Shown here piece after piece: positions 46,109-58,369 of a DNA stretch of 64,000 nucleotides. Positions within the stretch are counted from its first letter, which is position 1. The number at the start of each line of letters is the position of its first letter. The stretch is from Paraburkholderia phenoliruptrix (lineage in GTDB: Bacteria; Pseudomonadota; Gammaproteobacteria; Burkholderiales; Burkholderiaceae). The translations under genes and the position numbers were made by a program. The stretch lies in assembly GCF_019511605.1 (NCBI RefSeq), contig NZ_JAEUAV010000004.1, positions 62,001 to 126,000 of the forward strand, read 5' to 3'. A model generated the notes under the pieces. That model was not told the origin of the DNA. It saw only the letters and a program-made list of their open reading frames with translations, and did no database searches.

Positions 46109-47113
46109 TCACTGCTGTTGCTGCTGCTGTTGCTCGCGCTGTTTCTGCTCCTGCAACTGCTGCTGACGTTTCGCCTGCTGTTTTTCGGCGGCCTGCTTCT
46201 GGCGCGCTTCGACCTCGGCCTTATGCTGAGCAGCATCGGCCTGTTTCTTCTCGAAACTCTTCTGCTTCTCGACGCGTTCCTGCGCTTTCTGCGCGCCCTG
46301 GCGGCGGGCCTCGTCGAGCCGGCGCTGGAAGTCGCCCTGCTTCTGATCGTAAGCCCGCTGATTCGCCGCCGCCTGCGACGGACTGATGCCGCGCTGTGCC
46401 TGGTCGATCGCGTGCTGACGCTGCTTTTCCTCGTAAGCCGCAGCGTTGGCGCTGCGCTGCGGAGCCTCGGCGTTGCGCTGCGCCTGATCGAGCTCGTGCT
46501 GGCGCTGCTTTTCTTCGTAAGCCTGAGCGTTGCGCGCGTCTTCGGCAGCACGCTGCGGCGCGCTCGCCTCTTCCTGCGCGCGCTTGAGCGCTGCCTGCTC
46601 GTCACGCCTGCGCGCGCGCTCGGCGCGCTCTTCGCCGTCCAGCGCGAGCTGCTCCTTGCGAATCTCTGCCTGCACCGTGCGCATCTGATCGTGCGCCTTG
46701 TTCAGACAGTGATTGACGAAGAACGTGCTGTAGCAGTTGTGTTCGGCAACGCCGTAGCGATAGTTATTTTCCTCGGTGCGCTGATCGAGCACCTTCTGCC
46801 GCGCGTCGAATTGGCTGTCGAGAGAAGCGGCGCTCGCCGCATCGGCGGCAGCGGCCTTCGTCTGGACGCCTGAACCCGCGCCTTGCGAGCCCGCGTTTGC
46901 AGGCGCAGCGGCGGGCGCGAGGCCAGGCGCCGCGGGCGCGACCGATGGCTCGACAGCGGGCACCGACGACTGCGCCGATGCTGCCATCGGCATCGCCAGC
47001 ATCGCTGCCATGACCCATGACGCGCAAGATGCAAAAGATGCGCGGTCCGCCACGGGCGCGCCGCTATGCGCAGGGAATCCGCCCGCGGCGCGCGAAGCGA
47101 ACGGCCTGCGCAC
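46109..47113 (-). CDS. Secreted Q/A-rich coiled-coil protein
   Basis: About 334 residues with the GTG at 47113; a hydrophobic segment ending PMAASA-Q suggests export. After an Ala/Pro-rich part, YRYGVAEHNCYSTFFVNHCLNKAHDQMRTVQAEIRKEQLALDGEER has two cysteines (NCY, HCL), followed by about 200 residues of charged Gln/Ala/Glu/Arg coiled coil with repeated AYEEKQRQHELDQAQR units, ending in a run of Gln. No ribosome site supports the start; an ATG at 47011 is the other option. Function unknown; a periplasmic structural role is possible. It is divergent from tex. Confidence 0.75.
   Translation of the reverse strand: MRRPFASRAAGGFPAHSGAPVADRASFASCASWVMAAMLAMPMAASAQSSVPAVEPSVAPAAPGLAPAAAPANAGSQGAGSGVQTKAAAADAASAASLDSQFDARQKVLDQRTEENNYRYGVAEHNCYSTFFVNHCLNKAHDQMRTVQAEIRKEQLALDGEERAERARRRDEQAALKRAQEEASAPQRAAEDARNAQAYEEKQRQHELDQAQRNAEAPQRSANAAAYEEKQRQHAIDQAQRGISPSQAAANQRAYDQKQGDFQRRLDEARRQGAQKAQERVEKQKSFEKKQADAAQHKAEVEARQKQAAEKQQAKRQQQLQEQKQREQQQQQQQ
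46110..46133 (-). repeat. CAG/CAA run coding polyglutamine
   Basis: The last codons of the coiled-coil gene are a run of mixed CAG and CAA codons for Gln, and similar Gln-rich codons continue upstream to about 46200. Confidence 0.75.
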
Positions 47114-47184
47114 AGCAAACGGCGGCAAGTGTGGCGAGCGGAAGACCGGGCTCAAGCCCTGGCGGTTGAACAAAAAGGACAATC

Positions 47185-47220
47185 GCAACTTGATTGGCAA
47201 CTTGATTGGCAACGTGATGG
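47185..47220. repeat. 12-bp tandem repeat between the Q-rich gene and tex
   Basis: GCAACTTGATTG at 47185-47196 and 47197-47208, with a third changed copy to 47220. Confidence 0.7.
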
Positions 47221-47275
47221 ACAGCGTCAAAGAGGGTCGACGGGATATGCCCGAAATTCTATCACCCCGGCGCGG

Positions 47276-47303
47276 TTGAGCCCTTTGGCATTTGTGGCAA
47301 AAT
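47276..47303 (+). promoter_or_regulatory. Candidate promoter of tex
   Basis: TTGAGC (47276-47281) and CAAAAT (47298-47303) with a 16-nt spacer. GGCATTT (47287-47293) and AAATGCC (47300-47306) form an inverted repeat over the -10 region, a possible operator. Confidence 0.45.
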
Positions 47304-47410
47304 GCCCCGCTCCAGCCATCTGGCCGCAGCGCGCACGCACTGCGTGCCCGGCGCCGCGAGGCGCCGCGGCGCACGGCCCTTGACCGAGTCCGCAGGAAAC
47401 CCAACAGCTT

Positions 47411-49756
47411 ATGACGGAAACCGTAGCACTCAAGATCGTACAGCGCATCGCCGCCGAACTGTCCGTACAGCCGCGCCAGGTCGCGGCAGCGGTGCAACTC
47501 CTCGACGAAGGAGCGACTGTTCCGTTCATCGCGCGCTACCGCAAGGAAGTGACAGACAATCTCGACGACACGCAGTTGCGTAGCCTCGAGGAACGCCTGC
47601 TGTATCTGCGCGAGCTCGAAGACCGGCGCGCGGCGATCATCGCCAGCATCGACGAACAGGGCAAGCTCACCGAGGAGCTGCGCACGGCCATCGAGGGCGC
47701 CGACAGCAAGCAGGTGCTCGAAGACCTGTATCTCCCGTACAAGCCCAAGCGCCGCACGCGCGCGCAGATTGCGCGCGAGGCCGGCCTCCAGCCGCTCGCC
47801 GACGCGTTGCTCGGCAATCCGCTGCTCGACCCGCAAAGCGAAGCCGCCGCTTATGTGAACGCCGACAAAGGTGTCGCCGACGTGAAAGCCGCGCTCGACG
47901 GCGCGCGCGACATTCTCTCCGAACAGTTCGGCGAAACGGCTGAACTGCTCGGCAAACTGCGCGACTACCTGTTCAATCAGGGCGTCGTGTCGTCAAAAGT
48001 GGTCGAGGGCAAGGAAACCGCGGAAGAAGAAAAATTCCGCGATTACTACGACTACGCGGAAACCATCCGCACTGTACCGTCGCATCGCGCGCTGGCGTTG
48101 TTCCGCGGCCGCAACGCGGGCGTGCTGATGATCAAGCTCGGCCTTGGCGAAGAACTGGACGCGCAAGTGCCGCACCCGGGCGAAGCGCTGATCGCGCGTC
48201 ATTTCGGCATTACGAATCAGAACCGTCCGGCCGACAAATGGCTCTCGGACGTGTGCCGCTGGTGCTGGCGCGTGAAGGTGCAGCCGCACCTCGAAAACGA
48301 GTTGCTCACGAACCTGCGCGACGAAGCGGAGCACGAGGCGATTCGCGTGTTCGCGCGCAATCTGAAAGACCTGTTGCTGGCGGCGCCCGCAGGACCGAAG
48401 GCCGTGATCGGTCTCGACCCGGGCCTGCGCACCGGTGTCAAGGTTGCGGTTGTCGACCGTACCGGCAAAGTGCTCGCCACCGACACCATCTACCCGCACG
48501 AGCCCCGCCGCGACTGGGACGGCTCGATTGCGAAACTCGCGCGTCTATGCGCGCAGACGCAGGCGGAGCTGATCAGCATCGGCAATGGCACGGCGTCACG
48601 CGAAACGGACAAGCTGGCGAGCGAGCTGATCGCGCGCCATCCGGAATTCAAGCTGCAGAAGATCGTCGTGTCGGAGGCGGGCGCCTCGGTCTACTCGGCC
48701 TCTGAACTCGCGGCCAAGGAGTTTCCGGACATGGACGTGTCGCTGCGCGGCGCGGTGTCGATTGCGCGGCGTCTGCAAGATCCGCTCGCGGAGCTGGTGA
48801 AGATCGAGCCGAAGGCAATCGGCGTCGGCCAATACCAACACGACGTGAACCAACGGGAACTGGCGCGCTCGCTCGACGCGGTTGTCGAAGACTGCGTAAA
48901 CGCTGTCGGAGTGGACGCGAATACTGCGTCTGTGGCGTTGCTCGCGCGCGTGTCGGGGCTCAATGCGACCCTGGCGCGCAACATCGTCGACTATCGCGAT
49001 GCGAACGGTCCCTTCCCTTCGCGCGAGCATCTGCGCAAAGTGCCGCGGCTTGGCGACAAGACGTTCGAACAGGCGGCGGGGTTTCTGCGCATCAACAATG
49101 GTGAGAATCCGCTCGACCGCTCATCGGTGCACCCTGAAGCGTATCCTGTCGTCGAACGGATCCTTGCGAAGATCAACAAACACGTGGGCGAAGTGCTCGG
49201 CAATCGCGACGCGCTGCGCGGCCTGTCGCCCGCCGAATTCGTCGACGATCGTTTCGGTCTGCCGACCGTTCGCGACATTCTGCTCGAACTCGAAAAACCG
49301 GGCCGCGATCCGCGTCCGGAGTTCAGAACCGCAACCTTCCGCGAAGGCGTCGAGAAGGTCAGCGACCTGACGCCCGGCATGGTGCTGGAAGGCGTGGTGA
49401 CGAACGTGGCAGCGTTTGGCGCGTTTATCGACGTGGGCGTGCATCAGGACGGTCTCGTGCACGTGTCGGCCATGTCGACGAAGTTCATCAAAGATCCGCA
49501 CGAAGTGGTCAAGGCCGGACAGATCGTCAAGGTCAAGGTGCTCGAAGTCGACGTGAAGCGGCAGCGCATCGCGCTCACCATGCGTCTGGACGACGAGTTC
49601 GGCGCAGGCACGGCGCGTAGCGGCGGGGGCGCCCAGCAGGACCGCGGCGGCTTTGGCCGCTCGAATGGCAACGGCCGCGGCGCGCCGCAGCGTTCGCGCG
49701 AGCCCGAACCGGGGGGCGCGATGGCCGCGGCCTTCGCGAAGCTCAAGCAGAAATAA
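47411..49756 (+). CDS. tex: Transcription accessory protein Tex
   Basis: A 781-residue nucleic-acid-binding protein. The Tex N-terminal helix-turn-helix domain, the YqgF-like RNase H fold ([19 protein letters not shown] near 325-345), the helix-hairpin-helix region ([22 protein letters not shown]) and the C-terminal S1 RNA-binding domain ([28 protein letters not shown]) are visible in order. A Gly/Arg-rich tail follows. Tex affects transcription and toxin expression in other bacteria. Confidence 0.97.
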   Translation: MTETVALKIVQRIAAELSVQPRQVAAAVQLLDEGATVPFIARYRKEVTDNLDDTQLRSLEERLLYLRELEDRRAAIIASIDEQGKLTEELRTAIEGADSKQVLEDLYLPYKPKRRTRAQIAREAGLQPLADALLGNPLLDPQSEAAAYVNADKGVADVKAALDGARDILSEQFGETAELLGKLRDYLFNQGVVSSKVVEGKETAEEEKFRDYYDYAETIRTVPSHRALALFRGRNAGVLMIKLGLGEELDAQVPHPGEALIARHFGITNQNRPADKWLSDVCRWCWRVKVQPHLENELLTNLRDEAEHEAIRVFARNLKDLLLAAPAGPKAVIGLDPGLRTGVKVAVVDRTGKVLATDTIYPHEPRRDWDGSIAKLARLCAQTQAELISIGNGTASRETDKLASELIARHPEFKLQKIVVSEAGASVYSASELAAKEFPDMDVSLRGAVSIARRLQDPLAELVKIEPKAIGVGQYQHDVNQRELARSLDAVVEDCVNAVGVDANTASVALLARVSGLNATLARNIVDYRDANGPFPSREHLRKVPRLGDKTFEQAAGFLRINNGENPLDRSSVHPEAYPVVERILAKINKHVGEVLGNRDALRGLSPAEFVDDRFGLPTVRDILLELEKPGRDPRPEFRTATFREGVEKVSDLTPGMVLEGVVTNVAAFGAFIDVGVHQDGLVHVSAMSTKFIKDPHEVVKAGQIVKVKVLEVDVKRQRIALTMRLDDEFGAGTARSGGGAQQDRGGFGRSNGNGRGAPQRSREPEPGGAMAAAFAKLKQK

Positions 49757-49919
49757 GGAGCGAGTGCCTTCGGTGTGCGATGTGCTTGAGCGTCACCGAA
49801 CGTGCGGTTCGCGTTGGGCGCATCTCGTTGCGCCCTTCCCCTCGGGCGCTTCTCGCTTGTCTTGAAGTGCCTGTCTTCAAGTGCCGGTTTAACCGCTTCG
49901 CTTTTGTCCGAGATCCAAT

Positions 49920-49949
49920 AAAAAACCCACGCCATGGCGTGGGTTTTTT
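49920..49949. terminator. Bidirectional palindromic terminator between tex and kup
   Basis: A perfect 30-bp palindrome AAAAAACCCACGC...GCGTGGGTTTTTT serves both convergent genes. Confidence 0.88.
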
Positions 49950-49995
49950 GCTTCTGCGCCGCGCAGCAGACCGCACGCGGACAGCGCGCACGTGC

Positions 49996-51882
49996 TCAGA
50001 TCTCGATCTTCGTTCCTAGCTCCACGACGCGGTTCGCGGGAATGCTGAAGAAGTCGGTCGGCTTCGCGGCGTTCTGATGCATCCACGCGAACACACGTTC
50101 GCGCCACACCGACATACCGGGCAATTGCGTGGGCACGACTGTTTCGCGGGCGAGGAAGAACGACGTATCCATCAGCTCGAACGTCATGTCGTGCGTGCGG
50201 CTGATTTCCGCCAGCACGGCCTTCACGTCCGGCGTTTCGTTAAAGCCGTAAGCGGCCTTGACGAGATACAGACCGCCTTCGATATTCCTCACCGTCAAAC
50301 GCTCCGCGTCGTTCACATACGGAATGTCGCGCGTGACGAAAGTCAGGAAGATGGTGCGTTCATGCAGCACCTTGTTGTGCTTCAGGTTATGCAGCAAGCT
50401 CACCGGCACCAGCGATTCGCTGCCCGTCAGGTAGATGGCGGTGCCTGAAACACGATGCGGGGGATGCGCGAGCAGCCCTTGCAGGAACGGCATGAGCGGA
50501 ATACCGTCGGCCGCCGTGCGCTCCTTCACGATCATCCTGCCCTTGAACCAGGTCATCAGCAGGAAGAACAGCAACGCGCCAATACCGAGCGGCAGCCAGC
50601 CACCCTCTTCGACCTTGAGCAGATTCGCGCCGAAAAAGCCGATATCGATCGTCATGAACACGCCAATAATCAGCGCGACGAGGATCTTGTTCCAGTTCCA
50701 TACGTTGACCATCACGACGCAGGCCAGGATCGTGGTGATCACCATGGTCGCCGTCACCGCGATGCCGTATGCGGCGGCAAGGTTATCGGAGCTCTTGAAC
50801 GCAATCACGATGCACAGAATGATGAAGAGCAGCATCCAGTTCACCACCGGCACATAGATCTGGCCGATTGCCAGCTCCGACGTGTGCAGGATCTTCATGC
50901 GCGGCACGTAGCCGAGCTGAATCGCCTGGCTCGTCAGCGAATATGCGCCTGATATCACGGCCTGCGAAGCAATCACGGTCGCGATGGTGGACAGTACGAT
51001 CAGCGGCAGCAATGCCCACTGCGGCGCCAGCAGGAAGAAGGGATTCTCTATTGCTTTGGCATCGTGCATCAGCAATGCGCCCTGGCCGAAATAGTTCAGC
51101 ACCAGCGAAGGCATGACGAGGCAGTACCAGCCCATGCGGATAGGCTTCGCGCCGAAGTGGCCCATGTCCGCGTAAAGCGCCTCGGCACCCGTGAGCACCA
51201 GCACGACCGAACCCAGCACGACGTAGGCTTGCAGCACATGCGCCGCCATGAAGGAGTACGCGTAATAGGGATTCAGCGCGCGGATCACACTCGGCGATTG
51301 CACGATGTGCCAGATGCCGAGCGCGGCGAGCACCGCAAACCACAGCAGCATGATGGGGCCGAACAGCCGGCCGACCGTCGCGGTACCGTGCCGCTGAATC
51401 CAGAACAGCAGCACGAGAATGAGGATGGTGAGCGGCAACACCAGATGGGAAAGATGAGGCGCCGCGATCTCGAGCCCCTCGACCGCGGAGATCACCGATA
51501 TGGCCGGTGTGATCACCGCGTCGCCGTAAAACATGCAGGCGCCGAAGATGCCGAGCATCATCAGCAAGCCGGCCATTTTCGATTTTTCATCCAGCGAACG
51601 CAGCGCCAGCGCCATCAGCGCGAGCACGCCGCCCTCGCCGTTATTGTCCGCGCGCATCACGAACAACACGTACTTGATGCCGACCACAATGACGATCGCC
51701 CAGAAGAGCAGCGAAATCACGCCGAGAATGGATTGCTCGGTCAGCGCAATACCGTGCGACGGACTGAACGCTTCCTTGAGCGCATACAGCGGGCTCGTGC
51801 CGATGTCGCCGAACACCACTCCGATCGCGGCCAGCGCAAGCGCGGGCAGTGGCTGTTTGTGCTCGTGATTGTTATCTGTCAT
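49996..51882 (-). CDS. kup: Low-affinity potassium transporter Kup
   Basis: A 628-residue K+ uptake protein of the KUP/HAK family, with about 12 membrane helices in the first 430 residues and a cytosolic C-terminal domain. The N-terminal [24 protein letters not shown] is the family signature, and [12 protein letters not shown] and [21 protein letters not shown] are typical. Start chosen at 51882 ([10 protein letters not shown]). Convergent with tex. Confidence 0.97.
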   Translation of the reverse strand: MTDNNHEHKQPLPALALAAIGVVFGDIGTSPLYALKEAFSPSHGIALTEQSILGVISLLFWAIVIVVGIKYVLFVMRADNNGEGGVLALMALALRSLDEKSKMAGLLMMLGIFGACMFYGDAVITPAISVISAVEGLEIAAPHLSHLVLPLTILILVLLFWIQRHGTATVGRLFGPIMLLWFAVLAALGIWHIVQSPSVIRALNPYYAYSFMAAHVLQAYVVLGSVVLVLTGAEALYADMGHFGAKPIRMGWYCLVMPSLVLNYFGQGALLMHDAKAIENPFFLLAPQWALLPLIVLSTIATVIASQAVISGAYSLTSQAIQLGYVPRMKILHTSELAIGQIYVPVVNWMLLFIILCIVIAFKSSDNLAAAYGIAVTATMVITTILACVVMVNVWNWNKILVALIIGVFMTIDIGFFGANLLKVEEGGWLPLGIGALLFFLLMTWFKGRMIVKERTAADGIPLMPFLQGLLAHPPHRVSGTAIYLTGSESLVPVSLLHNLKHNKVLHERTIFLTFVTRDIPYVNDAERLTVRNIEGGLYLVKAAYGFNETPDVKAVLAEISRTHDMTFELMDTSFFLARETVVPTQLPGMSVWRERVFAWMHQNAAKPTDFFSIPANRVVELGTKIEI

Positions 51883-52087
51883 AAACGCGAGGAAATCCGT
51901 TTCCTGGGCGGAAAAAACGACCGCTATTCTAAACTGACTGCCCGAAGCCGCCCGGCTTGTTGTGGATACACCACGTGGATGGTCCGCGCAGTGTAGCACT
52001 GCGATATGTGCGCGTCTGCTGCGCGAATTGCGGCGCGCTCAATGTCATTGCCTGCCTGCGAAGCGCGCCGCGCGTCTGCGCGTGGAT

Positions 52088-52114
52088 AAAAAAACGGAGC
52101 CCCGTCGGGCTCCG
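52088..52114 (-). terminator. Terminator of the phosphoribosyltransferase gene
   Basis: On the minus strand CGGAGCCC, loop GACG and GGGCTCCG are followed by TTTTTTT. It ends the hisZ-purA-PRT transcript. Confidence 0.88.
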
Positions 52115-52136
52115 CTCTGGACGCGCTGCATACGCA

Positions 52137-52709
52137 TCACTTTTCCGAGGACTCCTGCGCTTGCGCCATGCCGCGCTTGATCCACGCGCCGAGGTTGTGC
52201 GGGCGAACCGTGTCCCACTCCTCGAACGGCTGATGAATCCACGGATTGGTAGGCAGATACTGCACGTGATAATCGGGCTTCACCTTCGAACAGCCCTTGT
52301 ACCAGAGCACCGCCGAACGCACCGCCGTGATGGCCGGATAGCGCTCCTTCAGATGCTGCTGGACACGTGCGAGCGTCACGCCAGAATCGACCAGATCGTC
52401 GACGAGCAGCACATTGCCATGCAGTTCGCCGCGCGTCATCGTGATGTACTGCGCGATGTCCAGTTCGCCCTGCTCCGTGCCGGCCGCTTCGCGATAGGAA
52501 CTCGTCGCGAGAATGGCGAGCGGCAGATCGTAGATGCGCGAGAGCTGGTCGCCCACGCGCAGACCGCCGCGCGCGAGGCACAGGATCTTGTCGAACTTCC
52601 AGCCCGACTCATGCACCGCGAGAGCGAGCAACTCGATCAGCCGGTGATATTCGTCCCAGCCGACCCACAGGTTCTTGTCGTCGTTGCGCGGATCTTTCAT
52701 CGCAATCAT
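52137..52709 (-). CDS. Purine phosphoribosyltransferase family protein
   Basis: A 190-residue PRTase. The PRPP-binding loop is NVLLVDDLVDSGVTL, with a second acidic pair, and KILCLARGGLRVGDQLSR is the pyrophosphate-loop region. The family members act on xanthine or hypoxanthine; the base is not certain here. AAGGTG lies 6 nt before the ATG at 52709; an ATG at 52727 (with MVQGVP added) is possible. It follows purA by only a few nt, which suits a purine salvage role. Confidence 0.88.
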   Translation of the reverse strand: MIAMKDPRNDDKNLWVGWDEYHRLIELLALAVHESGWKFDKILCLARGGLRVGDQLSRIYDLPLAILATSSYREAAGTEQGELDIAQYITMTRGELHGNVLLVDDLVDSGVTLARVQQHLKERYPAITAVRSAVLWYKGCSKVKPDYHVQYLPTNPWIHQPFEEWDTVRPHNLGAWIKRGMAQAQESSEK

Positions 52710-52730
52710 GGGTACACCTTGCACCATCGC

Positions 52731-54107
<1,377 letters not shown>

Positions 54108-54341
54108 TTACCTATGTTCGCGGACGCTTCCGGAATTTTTCCGTTTCCGCTCAACGGTATGCACGTTATGGTGGGTATTTGGAAAGAAGCGCGGCCGGTG
54201 CTGGCCGCTGCTGGTCGCTGCTGACCCGTGAACGCGCCGCAGCCGACTGCGCATCGAGGCGCATGCAGGACAAGTGCAGGCGCCTGCGGATTCGCGCGCA
54301 CGCAAGCCCGCAGGGGGCGCTGGCGTGACACGCTCACACGC

Positions 54342-55493
54342 TTACGCGCGCGGCTCGACTGTCCATGCGCCGTTGCGCTCGACCAACACGCGGTCGAACG
54401 CAAATTCGTCCACGTCGTGCTCATGACCCGGCAGTGCCTGGATGACGACTTCGCCGGCATCGCGCAACGCGGCCACGCTCACGCGCAGCGCGTCGTCGTG
54501 TTGCCAGGGCGCGAGAATCGCGCTGCTGCGCGCCTCGACCGGCGAAATGCGCGCCACTTCGCGAAGATCCAGCGAGAAACCGGTCGCCGCCCGTGCGCGC
54601 CCATAGAACTGCCCCACGTGGTCATAACGGCCGCCGCGTGCAACCGCGTTCGGCACGCCGTCCACATACGCGGAGAACATCACGCCGCTGTGATACGCAT
54701 AGCCACGCAGATCGGCGAGGTCGATCATGACTTCAGCGCTTTCCACCTGGCTCGCGAGGAACGCGAGGTCGTCGAGCGCACGTGCAATGGCCGGTGCGTT
54801 CGGCAAACGTGCGCGGGCTTCCTCGAGCACCGAGGCGTCGCCGTAAAGCGAAGGCAGCGCCCGCAGGGCGTCGCGAGTAACGGCCGTGAGATTGGCGGTC
54901 AGATCGACGAGACGCGGCACGTCCTTGCCGGCTAGCGCGTCGTACAGCGACTGCCCGAGGTCCGCCGCCGCCGGCTCCGCCTCGATCAGCGCGGCGAGCA
55001 CGCCCGCGTGACAAAGGTCGAGGCGCACCTTGCCGAGGCCGGCGAGATGAAGCGAGTCGAGCATCAATTGCTGGATCTCCAGATCGGCTTCCAGACCCGC
55101 GTGGCCGTAAATTTCCGCGCCGATCTGAATCTGCTCGCGCGTGGCATGCAGCCCTCGCGGCCGCGTGTGCGCGACATTGCCGGCGTAGCACAGACGGGTG
55201 ACGCCCTGACGGTTCAGCAAGTGCGCGTCGATACGCGCGACCTGCGGCGTGATGTCCGCGCGCAGCCCGAGCGTGCGTCCGGACAGCTGATCGACCAGCT
55301 TGAACGTCCGCAGACTCAGATCCTGGGCGCTGCCCGTCAGCAGCGACTCGATGTACTCGAGCAGCGGCGGCATGACCATCTCATAGCCGTACGAGCGGAA
55401 ACGGTCCAGCAGACGACGCCGCAATTCTTCGATCTTGCGGGCCTCCGACGGCAACACGTCGGCAATGTTCTCGGGGAGTAACCAGGTCGACAT
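54342..55493 (-). CDS. hisZ: ATP phosphoribosyltransferase regulatory subunit
   Basis: HisZ is a HisRS-like paralogue without synthetase activity that is needed by short-form HisG in histidine synthesis. The 383-residue protein has [44 protein letters not shown], the family core; it is shorter than HisS and lacks its anticodon-binding domain. Start chosen at 55493 ([15 protein letters not shown]). It is upstream of purA in the usual Burkholderia order. Confidence 0.95.
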   Translation of the reverse strand: MSTWLLPENIADVLPSEARKIEELRRRLLDRFRSYGYEMVMPPLLEYIESLLTGSAQDLSLRTFKLVDQLSGRTLGLRADITPQVARIDAHLLNRQGVTRLCYAGNVAHTRPRGLHATREQIQIGAEIYGHAGLEADLEIQQLMLDSLHLAGLGKVRLDLCHAGVLAALIEAEPAAADLGQSLYDALAGKDVPRLVDLTANLTAVTRDALRALPSLYGDASVLEEARARLPNAPAIARALDDLAFLASQVESAEVMIDLADLRGYAYHSGVMFSAYVDGVPNAVARGGRYDHVGQFYGRARAATGFSLDLREVARISPVEARSSAILAPWQHDDALRVSVAALRDAGEVVIQALPGHEHDVDEFAFDRVLVERNGAWTVEPRA

Positions 55494-55743
55494 CGATACA
55501 GTCCTACGACGTTGAACACGGCGGCAGAATGCGCCGGTAATGAGTGTGAATGGCGGGCCAGGGCTTGTTTCCGGCGACGGCCGATGGTCTACGGAAGGCG
55601 GCTGCGGCACGCCCGCATCGCCGCGTATTTTGCAGTGCCTCTCGCAGTGCCTTATTGCAGCGCCTTTTGCAACACACGGCGCCTGACGCGCGAGCACGGC
55701 GGGGTGGCTCATGCCCTAAGTCGCGCCGCCTCGGTCCACTGCG

Positions 55744-55935
55744 TCAGGTCACGAAAAACAGCAGAACCAGCCCGAGCAACATCACGATCAGGCCGCCAAT
55801 GCGGATCTGATGCGCGGGCCGTTCCGCTATTCTACGAAACGTGTCGCGCCAGGCGCTCGGAAAAACGAATGGGAACATCCCCTCGATAATCAGCATCAAC
55901 GCGATCGCGAGCAGTAACGAGCCGACTATATCCAT
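55744..55935 (-). CDS. DUF2065-family small membrane protein
   Basis: A 63-residue protein with two hydrophobic helices (residues about 5-24 and 46-62), joined by FPSAWRDTFRRIAERPAHQIRIGG. It matches DUF2065 (YjeT-like) in size and layout and lies next to hflC, the usual location. Function unknown. Confidence 0.92.
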   Translation of the reverse strand: MDIVGSLLLAIALMLIIEGMFPFVFPSAWRDTFRRIAERPAHQIRIGGLIVMLLGLVLLFFVT

Positions 55936-55977
55936 GCGAAAGAAGCCGCCGCGATGCGAATGCCGCGGCGTTCCCGG

Positions 55978-56883
55978 TTATTGGTGTTTGCGCGAGGCCG
56001 CGGAAGCGTCCGGGGCTGCGCCACCGGTCGGACTACGCATGAAGCGGAAGAACTCGCTGCTTGGATCGACGACGATCACGTCGCCCGGCTTGAAGGTGTT
56101 CCGGTATGCCTGCATGCTTTGATAGAACTGATAGAACTCGGGGTCGCTGCCGTATGCCTGTGCAGCGATCTGCGCTGCCTGCGCATCGCCCTCGCCCTTG
56201 ATGGTCTGCGCCTGGCGGTAGCCGTCCGCGAGAATGGCCTGCTGCTGCGCGACCGCGTCCGCCTTGATCTTGTCCGCCTCGGCGGCGCCCTTCGCGCGTT
56301 CGTCAGCCGCGATCTGCTCGCGTTGCGCAATCATTCGCTTGTAGACCGAGTCCGCCATCGAAGCCGGGAAGTCCACCCGCGTCAACTGCACGTCGACCAC
56401 CGTGACGCCGAGCGACGCCGCGCTTTTGTCCATCGCGCCGCGCGCGTCGTCCGCGAGCGCCTGCTGTTTGGCGAGGGCATCCGGCAGCGTGTACTTGCTG
56501 AACGCGTCGCCTAGCGCGCTGCGCGCGACAAGCGCGAGGCGCTCCGGAAGGCTCTGCACGTCGCCCTTCGTCTCGGCGAGCAGCTTCAGCGGATCGGTCA
56601 CACGGTATTTGACGACCGGGTTGGCCAGCACATCGGTCTTGTCCGCGGTGACGTAGCGGTCTTCGTCCGGCGCGTCGAGCGACTGAATGCGGTTATCGAC
56701 GAGCGTGACCGTTTGCAACGGCGGGGGCAACTTCACGTGAAGCCCCGGCCCGAGCAGCGCCGGCGCCGTGTCGCCACGGGACGACAGCACTGCCATGTGA
56801 CGCTGGTCGACCACGAACACCATCGACGATGCTGCGAACAGCACGATGACAACGGCAACGACGAGCGCAATGATCTTGTTCAT
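55978..56883 (-). CDS. hflC: HflC, subunit of the HflKC membrane complex
   Basis: A 301-residue SPFH/band 7 protein with one N-terminal membrane helix (IIALVVAVVIVLFAASSMVFVV) and a periplasmic SPFH domain (SRGDTAPALLGPGLHVKLPPPLQTV). With HflK it forms a large cage around FtsH and regulates its proteolysis. The starts and stops of hflK and hflC are 12 nt apart. Confidence 0.96.
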   Translation of the reverse strand: MNKIIALVVAVVIVLFAASSMVFVVDQRHMAVLSSRGDTAPALLGPGLHVKLPPPLQTVTLVDNRIQSLDAPDEDRYVTADKTDVLANPVVKYRVTDPLKLLAETKGDVQSLPERLALVARSALGDAFSKYTLPDALAKQQALADDARGAMDKSAASLGVTVVDVQLTRVDFPASMADSVYKRMIAQREQIAADERAKGAAEADKIKADAVAQQQAILADGYRQAQTIKGEGDAQAAQIAAQAYGSDPEFYQFYQSMQAYRNTFKPGDVIVVDPSSEFFRFMRSPTGGAAPDASAASRKHQ

Positions 56884-56895
56884 GTTGTGCGCTCC

Positions 56896-58293
56896 TTATT
56901 GAACGTCGTCTTCGCGCATGCGATTGCGGAAGGACTCGCGCGAACGCAGCGGATCGCTGCCCGCCGCCGGGCGGCTCGCGGGCGTGGCTGCAGCGGCCGG
57001 CCCGGAAACGGCACCCGGCGCGGCAGCGGCCGATCCCGCCGCGGAAGCAGAATTCGTTGACTGCGCGGCGCCAGACGCGGATGCGGCCGCGGCGGACGCC
57101 GCCGTGGCTGCCGCCGCAGCATCCGCCGCACGCTGACGGTTCTGCTCGACGAGCTTGTCGAGCGGCAGATACAGCACGTTGTTGCCGCCGCGGTTGTCCA
57201 CGAACACCTTGGTCGTATTCGAATAGATCTGCTGCATGGTTTCCAGATACATGCGCTCGCGGATCACAGCGGGCGCCTTCGAGTACTGCGCATACACTTC
57301 CTTGAAGCGGTCCGCGTCGCCTTGTGCCTGTGCGATCGTTTTGTCGCTGTACTTTTTGGCCTCGTCGATCTGGCGCGCCGCGTCGGCTTGCGCACGCGGC
57401 AGCAGGTCCGCGGCGTAGGCCTCGGCGTCGCGCTTCGCGCGCTCGTTCTCCTGGCGCACTTTGGCAGCCTCGCTGAACGCGCCCTGCACCTGGTCGGGCG
57501 CCTGCACCGCCTGGATCGTCACGCCGGTGACAGCGAGGCCGGACTGGAACTGATCGAGCGATTTCTGAATAGCCGCAAGCAACTGCTGCCGGATTGCTTC
57601 GCGATCCTGATCAAGAATCTCTTGCGTGCTGCGCGTACCGACGATGCCGCGCACCGCCGCCTGCGCGGCCTGCATCACGCTCTGATCGGGATCGACACTG
57701 CGAAACAGGTAGTCGGTCGGCTTGCGTACCTGGTACTGCACGGCAAAGCGCACGTCGACGATGTCTGCGTCGTGCGTGAGCATGGACGCGTCCTTCACAT
57801 TCGCGAGACGCACCACGTTGTTGCGGCCGATTTCAACCTGGCGAACCTGGCCGATGTTGACGAGCTCGTGATTTTCGAACGGATACGGCAAGCGCCAGTG
57901 CACACCGTGGCCCGCCGTGTAGCGATACTTGCCGAACTGCATTACGACGCCGGCCTGGCCGTCCTGCACGACGAACACGCCGCTGCCAAGATAGATGGCG
58001 ATCAGCACGCCGATCACGATGCCCACGCCGATGCGCGCGCCACGGCCATTGTCCGGACGCCCGCCGCCGACGCCACCGCCCTTGCGGCCGAACATCCGGC
58101 TCAAACGACGGTTGAAATCGCGCCACATCTCGTCGAGATCGGGCGGACCTTCACCTTCCTTGGCTTGCGGGCGCTTCGGCTCGACCGGTCGCTGGCGCTC
58201 GCCATTGCCGTCGCCACGGCCCCAGCGCGGATCGTTCAGTGAAAGCATGGCGCGCATGCGCAGCCAGATACTCCGCTCGTTGTAATCGTTCAC
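56896..58293 (-). CDS. hflK: HflK, subunit of the HflKC membrane complex
   Basis: A 465-residue SPFH protein. The N-terminal 90 residues are Gly/Arg/Pro-rich (WGRGDGNGERQRP, GGGVGGGRPDN), then a membrane helix (IGVGIVIGVLIAIYLGSGVFVV) and the SPFH domain (GQAGVVMQFGKY, GVHWRLPYPFENHELVNI). The C-terminal 80 residues are an Ala/Ser-rich tail. It partners HflC. Confidence 0.96.
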   Translation of the reverse strand: MNDYNERSIWLRMRAMLSLNDPRWGRGDGNGERQRPVEPKRPQAKEGEGPPDLDEMWRDFNRRLSRMFGRKGGGVGGGRPDNGRGARIGVGIVIGVLIAIYLGSGVFVVQDGQAGVVMQFGKYRYTAGHGVHWRLPYPFENHELVNIGQVRQVEIGRNNVVRLANVKDASMLTHDADIVDVRFAVQYQVRKPTDYLFRSVDPDQSVMQAAQAAVRGIVGTRSTQEILDQDREAIRQQLLAAIQKSLDQFQSGLAVTGVTIQAVQAPDQVQGAFSEAAKVRQENERAKRDAEAYAADLLPRAQADAARQIDEAKKYSDKTIAQAQGDADRFKEVYAQYSKAPAVIRERMYLETMQQIYSNTTKVFVDNRGGNNVLYLPLDKLVEQNRQRAADAAAAATAASAAAASASGAAQSTNSASAAGSAAAAPGAVSGPAAAATPASRPAAGSDPLRSRESFRNRMREDDVQ

Positions 58294-58320
58294 CTGTGTT
58301 CGTTCACCAGAGTAGACAGC

Positions 58321-58369
58321 GGGTCAGTGCGGGTCAATGCGGGTCAGTGCAATCAGAATGGGTCAGTGC
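58321..58369. repeat. 10-bp tandem repeat at the hflX stop codon
   Basis: GGGTCAGTGC (or GGGTCAATGC) at 58321-58330, 58331-58340, 58341-58350 and again at 58360-58369. The last copy holds the hflX stop (complement of 58363-58365). It fills the gap between hflX and hflK. Confidence 0.85.
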
